64,000 bases of DNA from assembly GCF_030406605.1 (NCBI RefSeq), contig NZ_CP129104.1, positions 2,369,830 through 2,433,829 on the forward strand, given 5' to 3'. The position numbers and the translations under genes are program-made. Under the pieces are notes generated by a model. The model ran no database searches. It was not told the DNA's origin and worked only from the letters and a program-made list of their open reading frames with translations. Positions 1 to 11,174 of the stretch are shown piece after piece. This stretch comes from Curtobacterium sp. 458. Lineage in GTDB: Bacteria > Actinomycetota > Actinomycetes > Actinomycetales > Microbacteriaceae. Every line of letters starts with the position of its first letter. Position 1 is the first letter of the stretch.

Positions 1-1389
1 AGTGCCGGCCGCGCCGGCCGCGCCGGCCGCGGGCACGGCCCACGCCGGCACGGGCTGCGGGTCGGTCCCGACGAGCTTCGCCGTGCGCAGGAGCGTCCCG
101 CCGCCGAGGCGGGGGAGCAGCACCGGCGCGACGTACCGGGCGACGACCTCGATCGCCGCGCCCCAGAGCAGGAACACGACGGGCGTCCACGGTGCGATGC
201 CGACCGAGCCGGAGCCGCCGACGGTGCTCGCGCCGCTGACGCGGTAGGACACGACGAGCGTGCCGAGGACGAGGAGCACCAGGCCGCCGAGGGCCCAGAC
301 GACCGGCGTCACGACCCAGTCGAGCGTGCTGCGGGCCCGGTCGTTCCGACGGACGGCGAGGGCCAGGCCGGCGGCGAACGCGGTGACGAGCACGAGCAGC
401 ACGACGAGCCAGGTCCACCCGCCGGCACCGCCGAACACGGTCGCCGTGCTGTTCACGGGGCCGAGGCCGCCGCTGCCGATCCCACCGAGGAACCCGAGCG
501 CGGTCAGGGCGACGCCGGCGTTGCCGACGAGCAGCGGGAGCGCGGCGCCCCACGACGGCTGGGCGACGAACGCCACGACCACGACGACGACGGACACGAC
601 GACGACGAGGACGACGAGCTGCGAGGTGGCGACCCGCACCGTGCCGAGGACGCGGCCGACGACGACGTTGCCGCGGACGAGCAGCGCCGGACGGGCGAGC
701 AGGGCGCAGAGGGCACCGATGAGGAAGGAACCGAGCACGCTGCCGAGCCCGACACCGTGCACGGGCTCGATGGTCGCGCCGTCCACCTCAGGGAACCGGA
801 TCGCCAGGACGAGCCCGGTCAGGGTCGTCAGCGCGACGAGCACCAGGCCGCTGACGACGCTCGTGAGCAGCAGCTGCGGCAGGGCGACCACGCGCGAGCG
901 GATGCGCCGCGTCAGCACGACGGCGAGCACGACCTGCGCGGCGAGCACGACCGCCGGGACCACGCCGATCGAGCCGGAGCCGGAGCCGAGCAGGCCGATC
1001 GACCCGGAGCCGTGGAGTCGACCGAGATCGGCGAGCACGACGAGCTGCGCAGGGGCGCCGAGGATGACGCTGACGCCGGACAGGAGTGACTGCACGTCGG
1101 GGACGCCCGAGCCCGAGCCGCCGCCGATGCCGCTCGACGGACCGAGGTCGGACGACCCGCCGCCGGACCCGCCCGCTGCGGCGACCGCGACGGTGAGCAG
1201 GAGCGAGACCACGGCGACCACGTAGGCGGCGACCCAGCCCCCGACCGCGCCGAGCACGGCGGCGAGCCAGTCCCGTCCGGGCACCGTGCGGAGGAGGCGG
1301 TCGAAGCCGTCGGACGGCGCCGGGGTCGGCGCCGGTGCGGCAGCGGGCTGCTGCGGCGGCTGCGGGGGAACGGGTGGGTGCTCGCTCAC
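1..1389 (-). CDS. Multi-pass membrane protein, 3' end outside window
   Basis: Reading the minus strand from a GTG at 1389 gives 463 open codons that run off the left edge, so the C-terminus is missing. An AAAGGA ribosome-binding sequence lies about 11 nt upstream of the GTG. The first 40 residues are rich in Pro, Gln and Ala. About ten hydrophobic segments follow, starting near residue 48, interrupted by Gly/Ser-rich loops of the type GGGSGSG. The visible end has Ala-Ala-Gly repeats. I recognise no catalytic motif or named family. It is divergent from otsA and has its own promoter, so a functional link to trehalose is not implied. Coding status is inferred from the long open frame, strong G/C third-position bias and the membrane pattern. 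Confidence 0.8.
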   Translation of the reverse strand, partial: MSEHPPVPPQPPQQPAAAPAPTPAPSDGFDRLLRTVPGRDWLAAVLGAVGGWVAAYVVAVVSLLLTVAVAAAGGSGGGSSDLGPSSGIGGGSGSGVPDVQSLLSGVSVILGAPAQLVVLADLGRLHGSGSIGLLGSGSGSIGVVPAVVLAAQVVLAVVLTRRIRSRVVALPQLLLTSVVSGLVLVALTTLTGLVLAIRFPEVDGATIEPVHGVGLGSVLGSFLIGALCALLARPALLVRGNVVVGRVLGTVRVATSQLVVLVVVVSVVVVVVAFVAQPSWGAALPLLVGNAGVALTALGFLGGIGSGGLGPVNSTATVFGGAGGWTWLVVLLVLVTAFAAGLALAVRRNDRARSTLDWVVTPVVWALGGLVLLVLGTLVVSYRVSGASTVGGSGSVGIAPWTPVVFLLWGAAIEVVARYVAPVLLPRLGGGTLLRTAKLVGTDPQPVPAWAVPAAGAAGAAGT

Positions 1390-1466
1390 GAGAGGTGGTG
1401 TCCTTTCCGACCGGGAGGCCGGCGCCACCCCTGTGGGCACCTCGTGTCCCCCCGACACGAGGGAGC

Positions 1467-1496
1467 ATCATATCCATCCTGCCGAGGTCCCGTGAA
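1467..1496 (-). promoter_or_regulatory. Promoter of the leftmost membrane protein gene
   Basis: On the minus strand a TATGAT -10 box (1472-1467) lies 18 nt from a TTCACG -35 box (1496-1491). The predicted leader contains a 9-bp hairpin (1440-1448 with 1454-1462). Inferred from sequence only. Confidence 0.45.
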
Positions 1497-1587
1497 TCTG
1501 CTGGCGTCCCGCTGGTAACTTCGGCATCGTCCACGTGCACCACGACCCGTGTGCACCGACCCGGTCGAACGGAGACACCACCAACCC

Positions 1588-3180
1588 ATGGCTGCTGACG
1601 ACACCAATCCCTCCCGCTACGCCTTCGTCGTCGCGTCGAACCGCCTCCCGGTGGACCGCGTCGTCGACGAGGACGGCAACGAGGGCTGGCGGCACTCGCC
1701 CGGCGGCCTCGTGACCGCGCTGGAGCCGGTCATGGGCGCGAACGACGGCGCCTGGGTCGGCTGGGTCGGACAGCCCGATGTCGAGGTCGACCCGTTCGAC
1801 AACGACGGCATCCACATCGTCCCCGTGCCCCTCAGCACCGACGACGTCGAGGAGTACTACGAGGGCTTCAGCAACGACACCCTCTGGCCGCTCTACCACG
1901 ACGTCATCGAGCACCCGAGCTACCACCGCGACTGGTGGAACGCGTACAAGCGGGTGAACCAGCGCTTCGCCGACCAGATCGCCGAGATCGTCGAGCAGGA
2001 CGGCGTGGTGTGGGTGCAGGACTACCAGCTGCAGCTCGTCCCGGCGCTCCTCCGCGAGCTCCGGCCCGACCTGACGATCGGCTTCTTCAACCACATCCCG
2101 TTCCCGCCGGTGGGCATCTACGCCCAGCTGCCGTGGCGCGCGCAGATCCTCGACGGCCTGCTCGGCGCCGACGTCATCGGCTTCCAGCGGCACGACGACG
2201 CGAGCGACTTCCTCCGAGCGGTCCGGCACATCAAGGGCTACACGACGAAGGGCTCGACCATCGACGTCCCGGTCGACGACCCGGCCGCGCCGCGGAGCCG
2301 CAAGGGGATCACCGTCCGCCACGTCGAGGCGCGGCACTTCCCGATCTCGATCGACGCCGCCGGGTTCGAGGAGATCGCGCACCGGCCCGAGGTGCAGGAG
2401 CGCGCCCGCGAGATCCGCGCGAGCCTCGGCAACCCGAAGACCGTGCTGCTCGGGGTCGACCGGCTCGACTACACCAAGGGCATCCGGCACCGCATCAAGG
2501 CGTTCGGCGAACTCGTCGAGGACGGCCGCGTCGCGGTGGAGGACGCCACCCTCGTCCAGGTCGCGAGCCCGAGCCGCGAGCGCGTCGACACGTACGCCGC
2601 ACTGCGCGACGAGATCGAGCTGACCGTCGGTCGCATCAACGGCGACCTCGGCGTCATCGGACACCAGCCGATCGCGTACCTGCACCACGGGTACCCGCGT
2701 GAGGAGATGGTGGCGCTCTACCTCGCCGCCGACGTCATGCTCGTCACCGCACTCCGTGACGGCATGAACCTCGTTGCGAAGGAGTACATCGCCACGCGCT
2801 TCGACAACGACGGGGTCCTCATCCTCTCCGAGTTCACCGGCGCCGCCGACGAGCTGAAGCAGGCCGTGATCGTGAACCCGCACGACATCGGTGCGCTCAA
2901 GGACTCGATCCAGCGCGCCATCGAGATGCCGCGTCGCGAGCGCTCGACGCGCATGCGCGCGCTCCGCAAGCGCGTCCGCGAGAACGACGTGGCGCGCTGG
3001 TCGCGCTCCTTCCTCGAGGCGCTCGACCGCCACGCGCCGAGTCGCGCGAAGCTCGACCCGGCCGCCGCCGACCCCGGTGACGAGCACGTCGACGAGCTCC
3101 AGGACACGACGTCGATCTTCGACCAGGACGCCCAGACCGCGCGTGCGGCCGAGGACACCCGGGAGGCTCGTGGTGCCTGA
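1588..3180 (+). CDS. otsA: Trehalose-6-phosphate synthase OtsA
   Basis: A GT20 glycosyltransferase that joins a nucleotide-activated glucose to glucose-6-phosphate to make trehalose-6-phosphate in the cytoplasm. The 530 residues show the family signatures in order: SNRLPV near residue 14, a QDYQLQLVP motif near 143, the sugar-nucleotide region GVDRLDYTKGI near 290 and DGMNLVAKEY near 390. The last ~50 residues are an acidic tail beyond the usual fold. The ATG at 1588 is chosen because it precedes the conserved N-terminus and follows a GGAGAC ribosome-binding sequence; an upstream in-frame ATG at 1549 lacks one. otsB overlaps its 3' end, so the two are probably translated together for osmo- and desiccation protection. 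Confidence 0.95.
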   Translation: MAADDTNPSRYAFVVASNRLPVDRVVDEDGNEGWRHSPGGLVTALEPVMGANDGAWVGWVGQPDVEVDPFDNDGIHIVPVPLSTDDVEEYYEGFSNDTLWPLYHDVIEHPSYHRDWWNAYKRVNQRFADQIAEIVEQDGVVWVQDYQLQLVPALLRELRPDLTIGFFNHIPFPPVGIYAQLPWRAQILDGLLGADVIGFQRHDDASDFLRAVRHIKGYTTKGSTIDVPVDDPAAPRSRKGITVRHVEARHFPISIDAAGFEEIAHRPEVQERAREIRASLGNPKTVLLGVDRLDYTKGIRHRIKAFGELVEDGRVAVEDATLVQVASPSRERVDTYAALRDEIELTVGRINGDLGVIGHQPIAYLHHGYPREEMVALYLAADVMLVTALRDGMNLVAKEYIATRFDNDGVLILSEFTGAADELKQAVIVNPHDIGALKDSIQRAIEMPRRERSTRMRALRKRVRENDVARWSRSFLEALDRHAPSRAKLDPAAADPGDEHVDELQDTTSIFDQDAQTARAAEDTREARGA

Positions 3181-3961
3181 CACCGTCACCGATCCGTCCG
3201 CCCTGTCGTCGGCCCTCGAGACGCTCGCGGCTGCGCCGCGACTCATCGTCGCCCTCGACTTCGACGGCACCCTCGCTCCGTTCGCGGACGACCCGGCGCA
3301 GGTCGGCGCGCTCCCCGGCTCCTGGGCGGCCGTCCTGACCCTCCAGCGGGCCCGCGACACCGAGGTGGTCCTGGTGTCCGGTCGCTCGCTCGACGGCCTC
3401 GCCCGCGTCACGCACGCCCCCGAGGGCATGGCGCTCGTGGGGTCGCACGGCGTCGAGTGGCGCGTCGACGGCCACGACGAGGACGCCCTCACCGACGACG
3501 AGTCCGCGCGCGTGCAACGGCTCGGCGCGGCGATCGACGAGGTGGCGACGCGCTACCCGGGCGTGCGGATCGAGCACAAGCCCGCCGGGGTCGGCGTCCA
3601 CACCCGTGGTGTCGACGCCGAGACCGCGGCGGCTGCCGACGCCGAGGCCAGCCGGGTCGCCCACGAGGTCGACGACGCCGTGCTCGAGCGCGGCGGCAAG
3701 GACATCCTCGAGTTCGCCGTCCGCCACGTCACCAAGGGCGATGCGATCGACCGGCTTCGTGAGCTGCGCGGTGCGGACGCCGTGTTCTTCGCGGGCGACG
3801 ACGTCACCGACGAGGACGGCTTCCGGGTGCTCCGCGACGGCGACGTCGGTGTGAAGGTGGGGGAGGGCGACACGCTCGCCCGCTACCGGGTCACCGACCC
3901 GGCCGCACTGACCGACGTCCTGAAGCAGCTGGCGAGGGCACGGGCGACCCGACCGGCCTGA
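3173..3961 (+). CDS. otsB: Trehalose-6-phosphate phosphatase OtsB
   Basis: A HAD-superfamily phosphatase that releases trehalose from trehalose-6-phosphate. The 262-residue protein has the nucleophile motif DFDGTLAP at residue 29 and the distal acidic motif GDDVTDEDGF at residue 208. The start overlaps the end of otsA by 8 bp. Two adjacent GTG codons (3170 and 3173) both follow a GGGAGG ribosome-binding sequence; I chose the second for its spacing. Length and motif order are normal for OtsB. Confidence 0.93.
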   Translation: MPDTVTDPSALSSALETLAAAPRLIVALDFDGTLAPFADDPAQVGALPGSWAAVLTLQRARDTEVVLVSGRSLDGLARVTHAPEGMALVGSHGVEWRVDGHDEDALTDDESARVQRLGAAIDEVATRYPGVRIEHKPAGVGVHTRGVDAETAAAADAEASRVAHEVDDAVLERGGKDILEFAVRHVTKGDAIDRLRELRGADAVFFAGDDVTDEDGFRVLRDGDVGVKVGEGDTLARYRVTDPAALTDVLKQLARARATRPA

Positions 3962-4079
3962 TCGTCGGGACGGGCGTGGCCGACGTGACCGGCCTGGCTG
4001 ACGCGACCGGCACGACGGAGCCGCACCGTGCCTCCCGGCCGGCGCAGCGGACACCATGCGGACGCATGTTGTTGCTCGG
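3962..4079. other. otsB-ilvD intergenic stretch
   Basis: No gene seen. It holds a half-site of the recurring hairpin motif (4026-4042) that elsewhere in the window forms terminators; here I find no good partner arm. Confidence 0.4.
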
Positions 4080-4104
4080 TTGGTATCCCAACTGCGCCTA
4101 GACT
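4080..4104 (+). promoter_or_regulatory. ilvD promoter with TTGGTATCCCAA operator
   Basis: A near-palindrome TTGGTATCCCAA lies at 4080-4091, followed by a TAGACT -10 box at 4099-4104 only 6 nt before the ilvD ATG, which implies a leaderless mRNA. The perfect version of the palindrome, TTGGTATACCAA, sits in the leuC promoter. A shared branched-chain amino-acid regulator (for example an IclR-type NdgR/LtbR protein) is inferred, not shown. Confidence 0.6.
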
Positions 4105-4110
4105 CACCCC

Positions 4111-5805
4111 ATGCCTGACATCGACGTGAAGCCGCGCAGCCGGGTCGTCACCGACGGGATCGAAGCCACCACCTCGCGTGGGATGCTCCGGGCCGTCGGC
4201 ATGGGCGACGAGGACTGGGAGAAGCCGCAGATCGGGATCGCGTCCTCCTGGAACGAGATCACCCCCTGCAACCTGTCCCTCGACCGCCTCGCCCAGGGCG
4301 CCAAGGAAGGCGTCCACTCCGGGGGCGGGTACCCGCTGCAGTTCGGCACCGTCTCCGTCTCCGACGGCATCTCGATGGGCCACGAGGGCATGCACTTCTC
4401 CCTCGTCTCGCGCGAGGTCATCGCGGACAGCGTCGAGACCGTCGTGATGGCGGAGCGCCTCGACGGCACCGTGCTGCTCGCCGGCTGCGACAAGTCGCTC
4501 CCCGGCATGCTCATGGCCGCCGCGCGCCTCGACCTCGCGAGCGTCTTCCTCTACGCGGGCTCGGTCATGCCGGGCTACGTGAAGCAGGCCGACGGCTCCT
4601 TCAAGGAGGTCACGATCATCGACTCCTTCGAGGGCGTCGGTGCGTGCAAGGCCGGCAAGATCACCGAGGCCGAGCTCAAGGAGATCGAGTGCGCGATCGT
4701 CCCGGGCGAGGGCGCCTGCGGCGGCATGTACACCGCCAACACGATGGCATCGGTGGCCGAGGCCCTCGGCATGTCGCTCCCGGGGTCCGCCGCCCCGCCG
4801 TCGGCCGACCGTCGCCGCGACTACTACGCGCACCGCTCGGGTGAGGCCGTCGTGAACATGCTCCGCAAGGGCATCACGGCGCGCCAGATCCTCACGAAGG
4901 AAGCGTTCGAGAACGCGATCGCCGTCGCGATGGCACTCGGGGGCTCGACCAACGTCGTGCTGCACCTCCTCGCCATCGCGCACGAGGCCGAGGTCGAGCT
5001 GACCCTCGATGACTTCAACCGCATCGGTTCGAAGGTCCCGCACATCGCGGACATGAAGCCGTTCGGCCAGTACGTCATGAACGACGTCGACAAGAACGGC
5101 GGCATCCCCGTCGTCATGAAGGCGCTCCTCGATGCCGGGCTGCTGCACGGTGACGTCATGACCGTCACGGGCAAGACCATGGCTGAGAACCTCGCCGAGA
5201 TCGACCCGCCGGCGGTCGACGGCAAGGTCTTCCGCCCGCTCGACCAGCCGATCCACGCCACCGGCGGCCTGACGATCCTCCAGGGCTCGTTCGCCCCCGA
5301 GGGTGCCGTCGTGAAGACCGCCGGGTTCGACGCCGCCGTGTTCGAGGGGCCGGCCCGCGTGTTCGACCGCGAGCGTGCCGCGATGGACGCCCTGACCGAG
5401 GGGCGCATCCAGAAGGGCGACGTCGTCGTCATCCGCTACGAGGGACCCAAGGGCGGCCCGGGCATGCGCGAGATGCTGGCGATCACCGCCGCCATCAAGG
5501 GCGCTGGCCTCGGCAAGGATGTACTACTGTTGACGGACGGACGATTCTCAGGCGGCACAACCGGCCTGTGCATCGGCCACATCGCACCGGAAGCGGTGGA
5601 CGCAGGTCCAGTCGCATTCGTGCGCGATGGCGACCGCATCCGTGTCGACATCGCGGCTCGCTCGCTCGACCTACTGGTCGACGACGCCGAGCTGGAGGCC
5701 CGCCGAGAAGGCTGGGCCCCGCTGCCCCCGCGTTACACCCGCGGAGTCCTCGCGAAGTTCGCGAAGCTCGTCCAGTCCGCCGCCAAGGGCGCGGTCACGG
5801 GCTAG
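4111..5805 (+). CDS. ilvD: Dihydroxy-acid dehydratase IlvD
   Basis: Catalyses the dehydration of 2,3-dihydroxy acids to 2-keto acids in isoleucine and valine synthesis, using an Fe-S cluster. The 564-residue protein has the three cluster cysteines expected for the family: C53 in TPCN, C126 in GCDKS and C203 in GACGGMYT. The ATG has no ribosome-binding site but sits 6 nt after a TAGACT box, so it is probably the first transcribed codon. It is followed 46 bp later by ilvB. One oddity: codons from about 5518 to 5715, encoding the conserved FSGGTTG region, use A/T-ending and otherwise rare codons (CTA, TTG, TCA, GTA, ACA) unlike the rest of the gene. Confidence 0.95.
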   Translation: MPDIDVKPRSRVVTDGIEATTSRGMLRAVGMGDEDWEKPQIGIASSWNEITPCNLSLDRLAQGAKEGVHSGGGYPLQFGTVSVSDGISMGHEGMHFSLVSREVIADSVETVVMAERLDGTVLLAGCDKSLPGMLMAAARLDLASVFLYAGSVMPGYVKQADGSFKEVTIIDSFEGVGACKAGKITEAELKEIECAIVPGEGACGGMYTANTMASVAEALGMSLPGSAAPPSADRRRDYYAHRSGEAVVNMLRKGITARQILTKEAFENAIAVAMALGGSTNVVLHLLAIAHEAEVELTLDDFNRIGSKVPHIADMKPFGQYVMNDVDKNGGIPVVMKALLDAGLLHGDVMTVTGKTMAENLAEIDPPAVDGKVFRPLDQPIHATGGLTILQGSFAPEGAVVKTAGFDAAVFEGPARVFDRERAAMDALTEGRIQKGDVVVIRYEGPKGGPGMREMLAITAAIKGAGLGKDVLLLTDGRFSGGTTGLCIGHIAPEAVDAGPVAFVRDGDRIRVDIAARSLDLLVDDAELEARREGWAPLPPRYTRGVLAKFAKLVQSAAKGAVTG

Positions 5806-5851
5806 CGTCGACACCCGCACCACCGCCATCCCTCCAGGCAAGGAACACCTC

Positions 5852-7671
5852 ATGCCCACGGAAGCCACTCCGCTGTCCGCGGCCGCCGGTGCACGCCGGA
5901 CGCCGGAGGTCCTGACCGGCTCGGGAGCCGTCCTCCGGACGCTCGAGCACCTCGGGATCACCGACGTCTTCGGCCTGCCCGGCGGCGCCATCATCCCCTT
6001 CTACGACGAGCTCATGGCGTCCACGACGATCCGCCACGTCCTCGTCCGGCACGAGCAGGGCGCCGGCCACGCCGCCGAGGGCTACGCCTCGGCGTCGGGC
6101 AGGGTCGGCGTCGCCATCGCGACGTCCGGCCCCGGCGCGACGAACCTCGTCACCGCCATCGCCGACGCCTACATGGACTCGGTGCCCTTCATCGCGATCA
6201 CCGGGCAGGTGTTCTCGACCCTGATGGGCACCGACGCCTTCCAGGAAGCCGACATCGTCGGCATCACGATGCCGATCACGAAGCACTCGTTCCTCGTCAC
6301 CGACCCCGCCGACATCCCGGCGACCCTCGCGGCGGCGTACCAGATCGCCACGACCGGTCGCCCGGGCCCGGTGCTCGTCGACATCACGAAGGACGCCCAG
6401 CAGAAGTCGGCGCCCTACGTGTGGCCGCCGAGGATCGACCTGCCCGGCTACCGCCCCGTGACGAAGGCGCACGGCAAGCAGATCGCGGCCGCCGCGCAGC
6501 TGCTCGCCGAGTCCGAGCGTCCGGTGCTGTACGTCGGTGGCGGGGTCGTCCGCTCCGGCGCCACCGCCGAGCTCAAGGCGTTCGCCGAGGCCACCGGTGC
6601 GCCGGTCGTCACGACGCTCATGGCCCGCGGCGCGTTCCCGGACTCGCACCCGCAGCACCTCGGCATGCCCGGCATGCACGGCACCGTCCCGGCGGTGCTC
6701 GGCCTGCAGGACAGCGACCTCATCATCGCCCTCGGCGCCCGGTTCGACGACCGCGTGACGGGCAAGGCCGACGAATTCGCGCCGCACGCCAAGGTCGTGC
6801 ACGTCGACATCGACCCCGCCGAGATCTCGAAGATCCGCTTCGCCGACGTCCCGATCGTCGGTGACGCGAAGGAGGTGCTGGCCGACCTCCTCGACGCGTG
6901 GGGCGGCATCCCCGTCGCCGACCGTGCGGACACGTCCGCCTGGTGGACGAAGCTCGAGCAGCTCCGGAAGGACTTCCCGCTCGGGTACGCGGAGCCGACC
7001 GACGGCCTCCTGGCACCGCAGGCGATCATCCGTCGCATCGGCGAACTGACCGGTCCCGAGGCGATCTACGCCTCGGGCGTCGGCCAGCACCAGATGTGGT
7101 CCGCACAGTTCATCCAGTACGAGCGTCCGCACGCGTGGCTGAACTCGGGCGGCGCCGGCACGATGGGCTACTCCGTCCCCGCGGCCATGGGCGCGAAGGT
7201 CGCCGAGCCGGACCGTGTGGTCTGGGCGATCGACGGCGACGGGTGCTTCCAGATGACGAACCAGGAGCTCGCCACCTGCGTCATCAACGACATCCCGATC
7301 AAGGTCGCGGTGATCAACAACTCGTCCCTCGGCATGGTGCGGCAGTGGCAGACGCTGTTCTACGACGGCCGACACTCCTTCACCGACCTCGAGACCGGGC
7401 ACCAGAGCCGACGGGTCCCTGACTTCGTGAAGCTCGCCGACGCCTACGGTGCCCTCGGCATCCGTGTCGAGCGCGCCGACCAGGTCGACGACGCCATCAA
7501 GCTCGCGCTGGAGACGAACGACCGCCCCGTGGTGATCGACTTCGTCGTGAGCCGCGACTCGATGGTCTGGCCGATGGTCCCGCAGGGCGTCGGCAACTCC
7601 TCGATCGAGTACGCCCGCGACCACGCGCCCAGCTGGGACGTCGAGGACGCCGACATGACCGGAGACCCCGC

Positions 7672-7675
<4 letters not shown>
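5852..7675 (+). CDS. ilvB: Acetolactate synthase large subunit
   Basis: The catalytic, thiamine-diphosphate and FAD dependent subunit that condenses pyruvate with pyruvate or 2-ketobutyrate, the first common step of branched-chain amino-acid synthesis. The 607 residues include the [13 protein letters not shown] active-site glutamate region, FDDRVTGK, and the ThDP motif beginning [12 protein letters not shown] and ending at the paired Asn before SSLGMV. The ATG at 5852 follows AAGGA by about 7 nt. The stop overlaps the ilvN start (ATGA), so large and small subunits are coupled in translation. Confidence 0.96.
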
Positions 7676-9244
<1,569 letters not shown>

Positions 9245-9267
9245 TCTTCGCAACACCACTCGACGAC

Positions 9268-9298
9268 GAGGCGGCGGTGCACCGTGCACCGCCGCCTC
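9268..9298 (+). terminator. Terminator after ilvC
   Basis: A perfect inverted repeat with 15-nt arms around a single central base (arms 9268-9282 and 9284-9298), very GC-rich, 23 bp after the ilvC stop. No T-run follows, as is usual in actinobacteria. A second smaller hairpin (9393-9399 with 9407-9413) lies before mtlD. Confidence 0.75.
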
Positions 9299-9475
9299 TC
9301 GATGTGACCCGAACGTTATGCAGCAGCTCTTCACCACCCCCGGCGCCGGAGATCGGCGCGTCCGCGGGGCCGCCGTGCTCGACACGGCCCGGCCGTCGGT
9401 CGTTCGCCGACGGTCGTCGTCGACCGCGACCGACGCTGGTCAGGACCGTACCGATCGGCATGGGATGATCGTCCG

Positions 9476-10666
9476 ATGGCGGTGACGAGACGAGCGGTCC
9501 ACATCGGCGCCGGCAAGATCGGGCGCGGCTTCGTGGGCCAGTTCCTCGTGGCGAGCGGCTACGAGCTCACCTTCGTCGACGTCGACGAGCGCGTCGTGTC
9601 CGCCCTCAACGAAGCCGGCCGCTTCGTGGTGCACGAGGTCGGCGAGATGCCGGTCGAGCACCTCGTCTACGGGTTCCGCGCTCTCAACAGCAAGTCCGAC
9701 CGCGAACGCGTCGTGCAGGCGATCGCCGAGGCCGACGTCGTCACCACCGCGGTCGGCGCCCGCACCCTGCCGCTCGTCGCCCCCGTCATCGCCGAGGGCC
9801 TCGCCGCCCGCGGCACCGACCGCGGCGACGTCACGATCGTCGCGTGTGAGAACGCCTTCAACGCGACGGACTCCCTGCACGCCAGCATCCGACGGGCCCC
9901 CGTGCTCGAGGACCGCGACGTCGCAGCCGTGTTCGCGAACTGCGCGATCGACCGCATCGTCCCCGACCAGTCCGGCGTCCTCGGCCAGTCCGGCGGTCTC
10001 GACGTCGTGCTCGAGCCCTTCTACGAGTGGGTCATCGAGCGGACCCCGTTCGACGCCTCGGACACCGAACCGCCGGTGATCGACGGCGTGACCTGGGTCG
10101 AGGACCTCCAGCCGTTCGTCGAGCGCAAGCTCTACACGGTGAACACCGCGCACGCGACGGCCGCCTACCACGGCTACACCCGCGGCATCCGCCTCATCCG
10201 CGAAGCCCTCGAGGACCGTGAGGTCCGCGCCGAGGTCGACGGCGTGCTCGCCGAGACCACCGCACTGCTCATCGCGAAGCACGGGTTCGACCCCGCGGAG
10301 CACGCCCGCTACGTCGCTGCGAACCTGTCGCGCATCGCGAACCCGCACCTCCCCGACACCACGGTCCGCGTCGGACGGAACCCGCTCCGCAAGCTCGGGC
10401 GGCGGGAACGCTTCGTCGGTCCCGCGGCCCAGCTCGCCGAGCGCGGCCTCCCCGTCGACCACCTGCTCGGAGCGATCCGCGCGGCGCTGGCGTTCGACGA
10501 CCAGGACGACCCGGAGTCGATCGAGCTCCACGCGCTGCTGCGCTCGGGCGCGACCGCGCACGCGCTGACCGAGATCCTCACCGGTCTGATGGAGAGCCAC
10601 CCGCTCTTCCCCGCGGTGCGCGACGTCGTCGCGGCCGTACTCGAGACCGAGTCGGCCGACGTCTGA
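9476..10666 (+). CDS. mtlD: Mannitol-1-phosphate 5-dehydrogenase
   Basis: Interconverts mannitol-1-phosphate and fructose-6-phosphate with NAD. The 396-residue protein opens with HIGAGKIGRGFVGQ, the nucleotide-binding motif characteristic of MtlD, followed by the VDVDE strand; the long-chain mannitol dehydrogenase pattern ERKLYTVNTAHA is near residue 218. No PTS mannitol transporter is adjacent, so the substrate source is unclear. There is no ribosome-binding site; a GATGAT -10-like box ends 6 nt before the ATG, suggesting a leaderless message and a promoter separate from ilvC. Confidence 0.88.
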   Translation: MAVTRRAVHIGAGKIGRGFVGQFLVASGYELTFVDVDERVVSALNEAGRFVVHEVGEMPVEHLVYGFRALNSKSDRERVVQAIAEADVVTTAVGARTLPLVAPVIAEGLAARGTDRGDVTIVACENAFNATDSLHASIRRAPVLEDRDVAAVFANCAIDRIVPDQSGVLGQSGGLDVVLEPFYEWVIERTPFDASDTEPPVIDGVTWVEDLQPFVERKLYTVNTAHATAAYHGYTRGIRLIREALEDREVRAEVDGVLAETTALLIAKHGFDPAEHARYVAANLSRIANPHLPDTTVRVGRNPLRKLGRRERFVGPAAQLAERGLPVDHLLGAIRAALAFDDQDDPESIELHALLRSGATAHALTEILTGLMESHPLFPAVRDVVAAVLETESADV

Positions 10667-10735
10667 CGCCGGGCGCCCTGCCCGTGCCGGTGCCCGGACG
10701 ACCGGGCGTGGGTGAGCTCGGCCCTCGACGCCTCG

Positions 10736-10741
10736 TAGAAT
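10736..10741 (+). promoter_or_regulatory. Leaderless -10 box TAGAAT
   Basis: TAGAAT ends 7 nt before the ATG at 10749 and no ribosome-binding sequence is present. Confidence 0.6.
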
Positions 10742-10748
10742 CGGTGGC

Positions 10749-11174
10749 ATGACCACGGCAGCATCACCTCCGGACGGCTCCGTCGACCACGAGGACGACG
10801 ACGCGCTGCGCTGGGGCGACGCGGACGACGCGACGCACGTCGACGCCGCCCACAACCCGGTGGCCGTCAAGGAGCGCCGCTCCCGCGACGACGAGGGCCC
10901 GATGGGCTCCGGCCCCCTCATCGGCTTCGGCGTCCTGGGCGGCCTCTACCTGCTCTACACGGTCGCGTGGCTGATCAGCGCCAGCGTGCTCGCGGTCGCC
11001 GACCCGGCGTCCGAGGTCATGCGTGCCCTCGCGATCGTCGCCCCGGCCCTCTGGTTCGTCGCGACGCTGTGGCTCGGCCAGTCCACCAGGAACCGCACGA
11101 AGTTCGTGTGGCTCCTGATCGGGGCGGTCGTCCTCATCCCGTGGCCGTTCATCCTCACGAGGAGCTTCGGGTGA
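10749..11174 (+). CDS. Small membrane protein, three TM segments
   Basis: 141 residues. The first ~50 are acidic and cytoplasmic in character (repeated Asp/Glu); three hydrophobic helices follow near residues 56-82, 88-110 and 117-136. I recognise no domain. Related small ORFs sit between ilv/mtlD-type genes and serA in other Microbacteriaceae as far as I recall, but function is unknown. Its stop overlaps the next gene by 4 nt (GTGA), so the two membrane proteins are likely co-translated. Confidence 0.82.
   Translation: MTTAASPPDGSVDHEDDDALRWGDADDATHVDAAHNPVAVKERRSRDDEGPMGSGPLIGFGVLGGLYLLYTVAWLISASVLAVADPASEVMRALAIVAPALWFVATLWLGQSTRNRTKFVWLLIGAVVLIPWPFILTRSFG

Noticed and set aside
4026..4042. 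Complete terminator after otsB
   Set aside because: Only one arm of the recurrent hairpin motif is present; no adequate partner arm found between otsB and ilvD.
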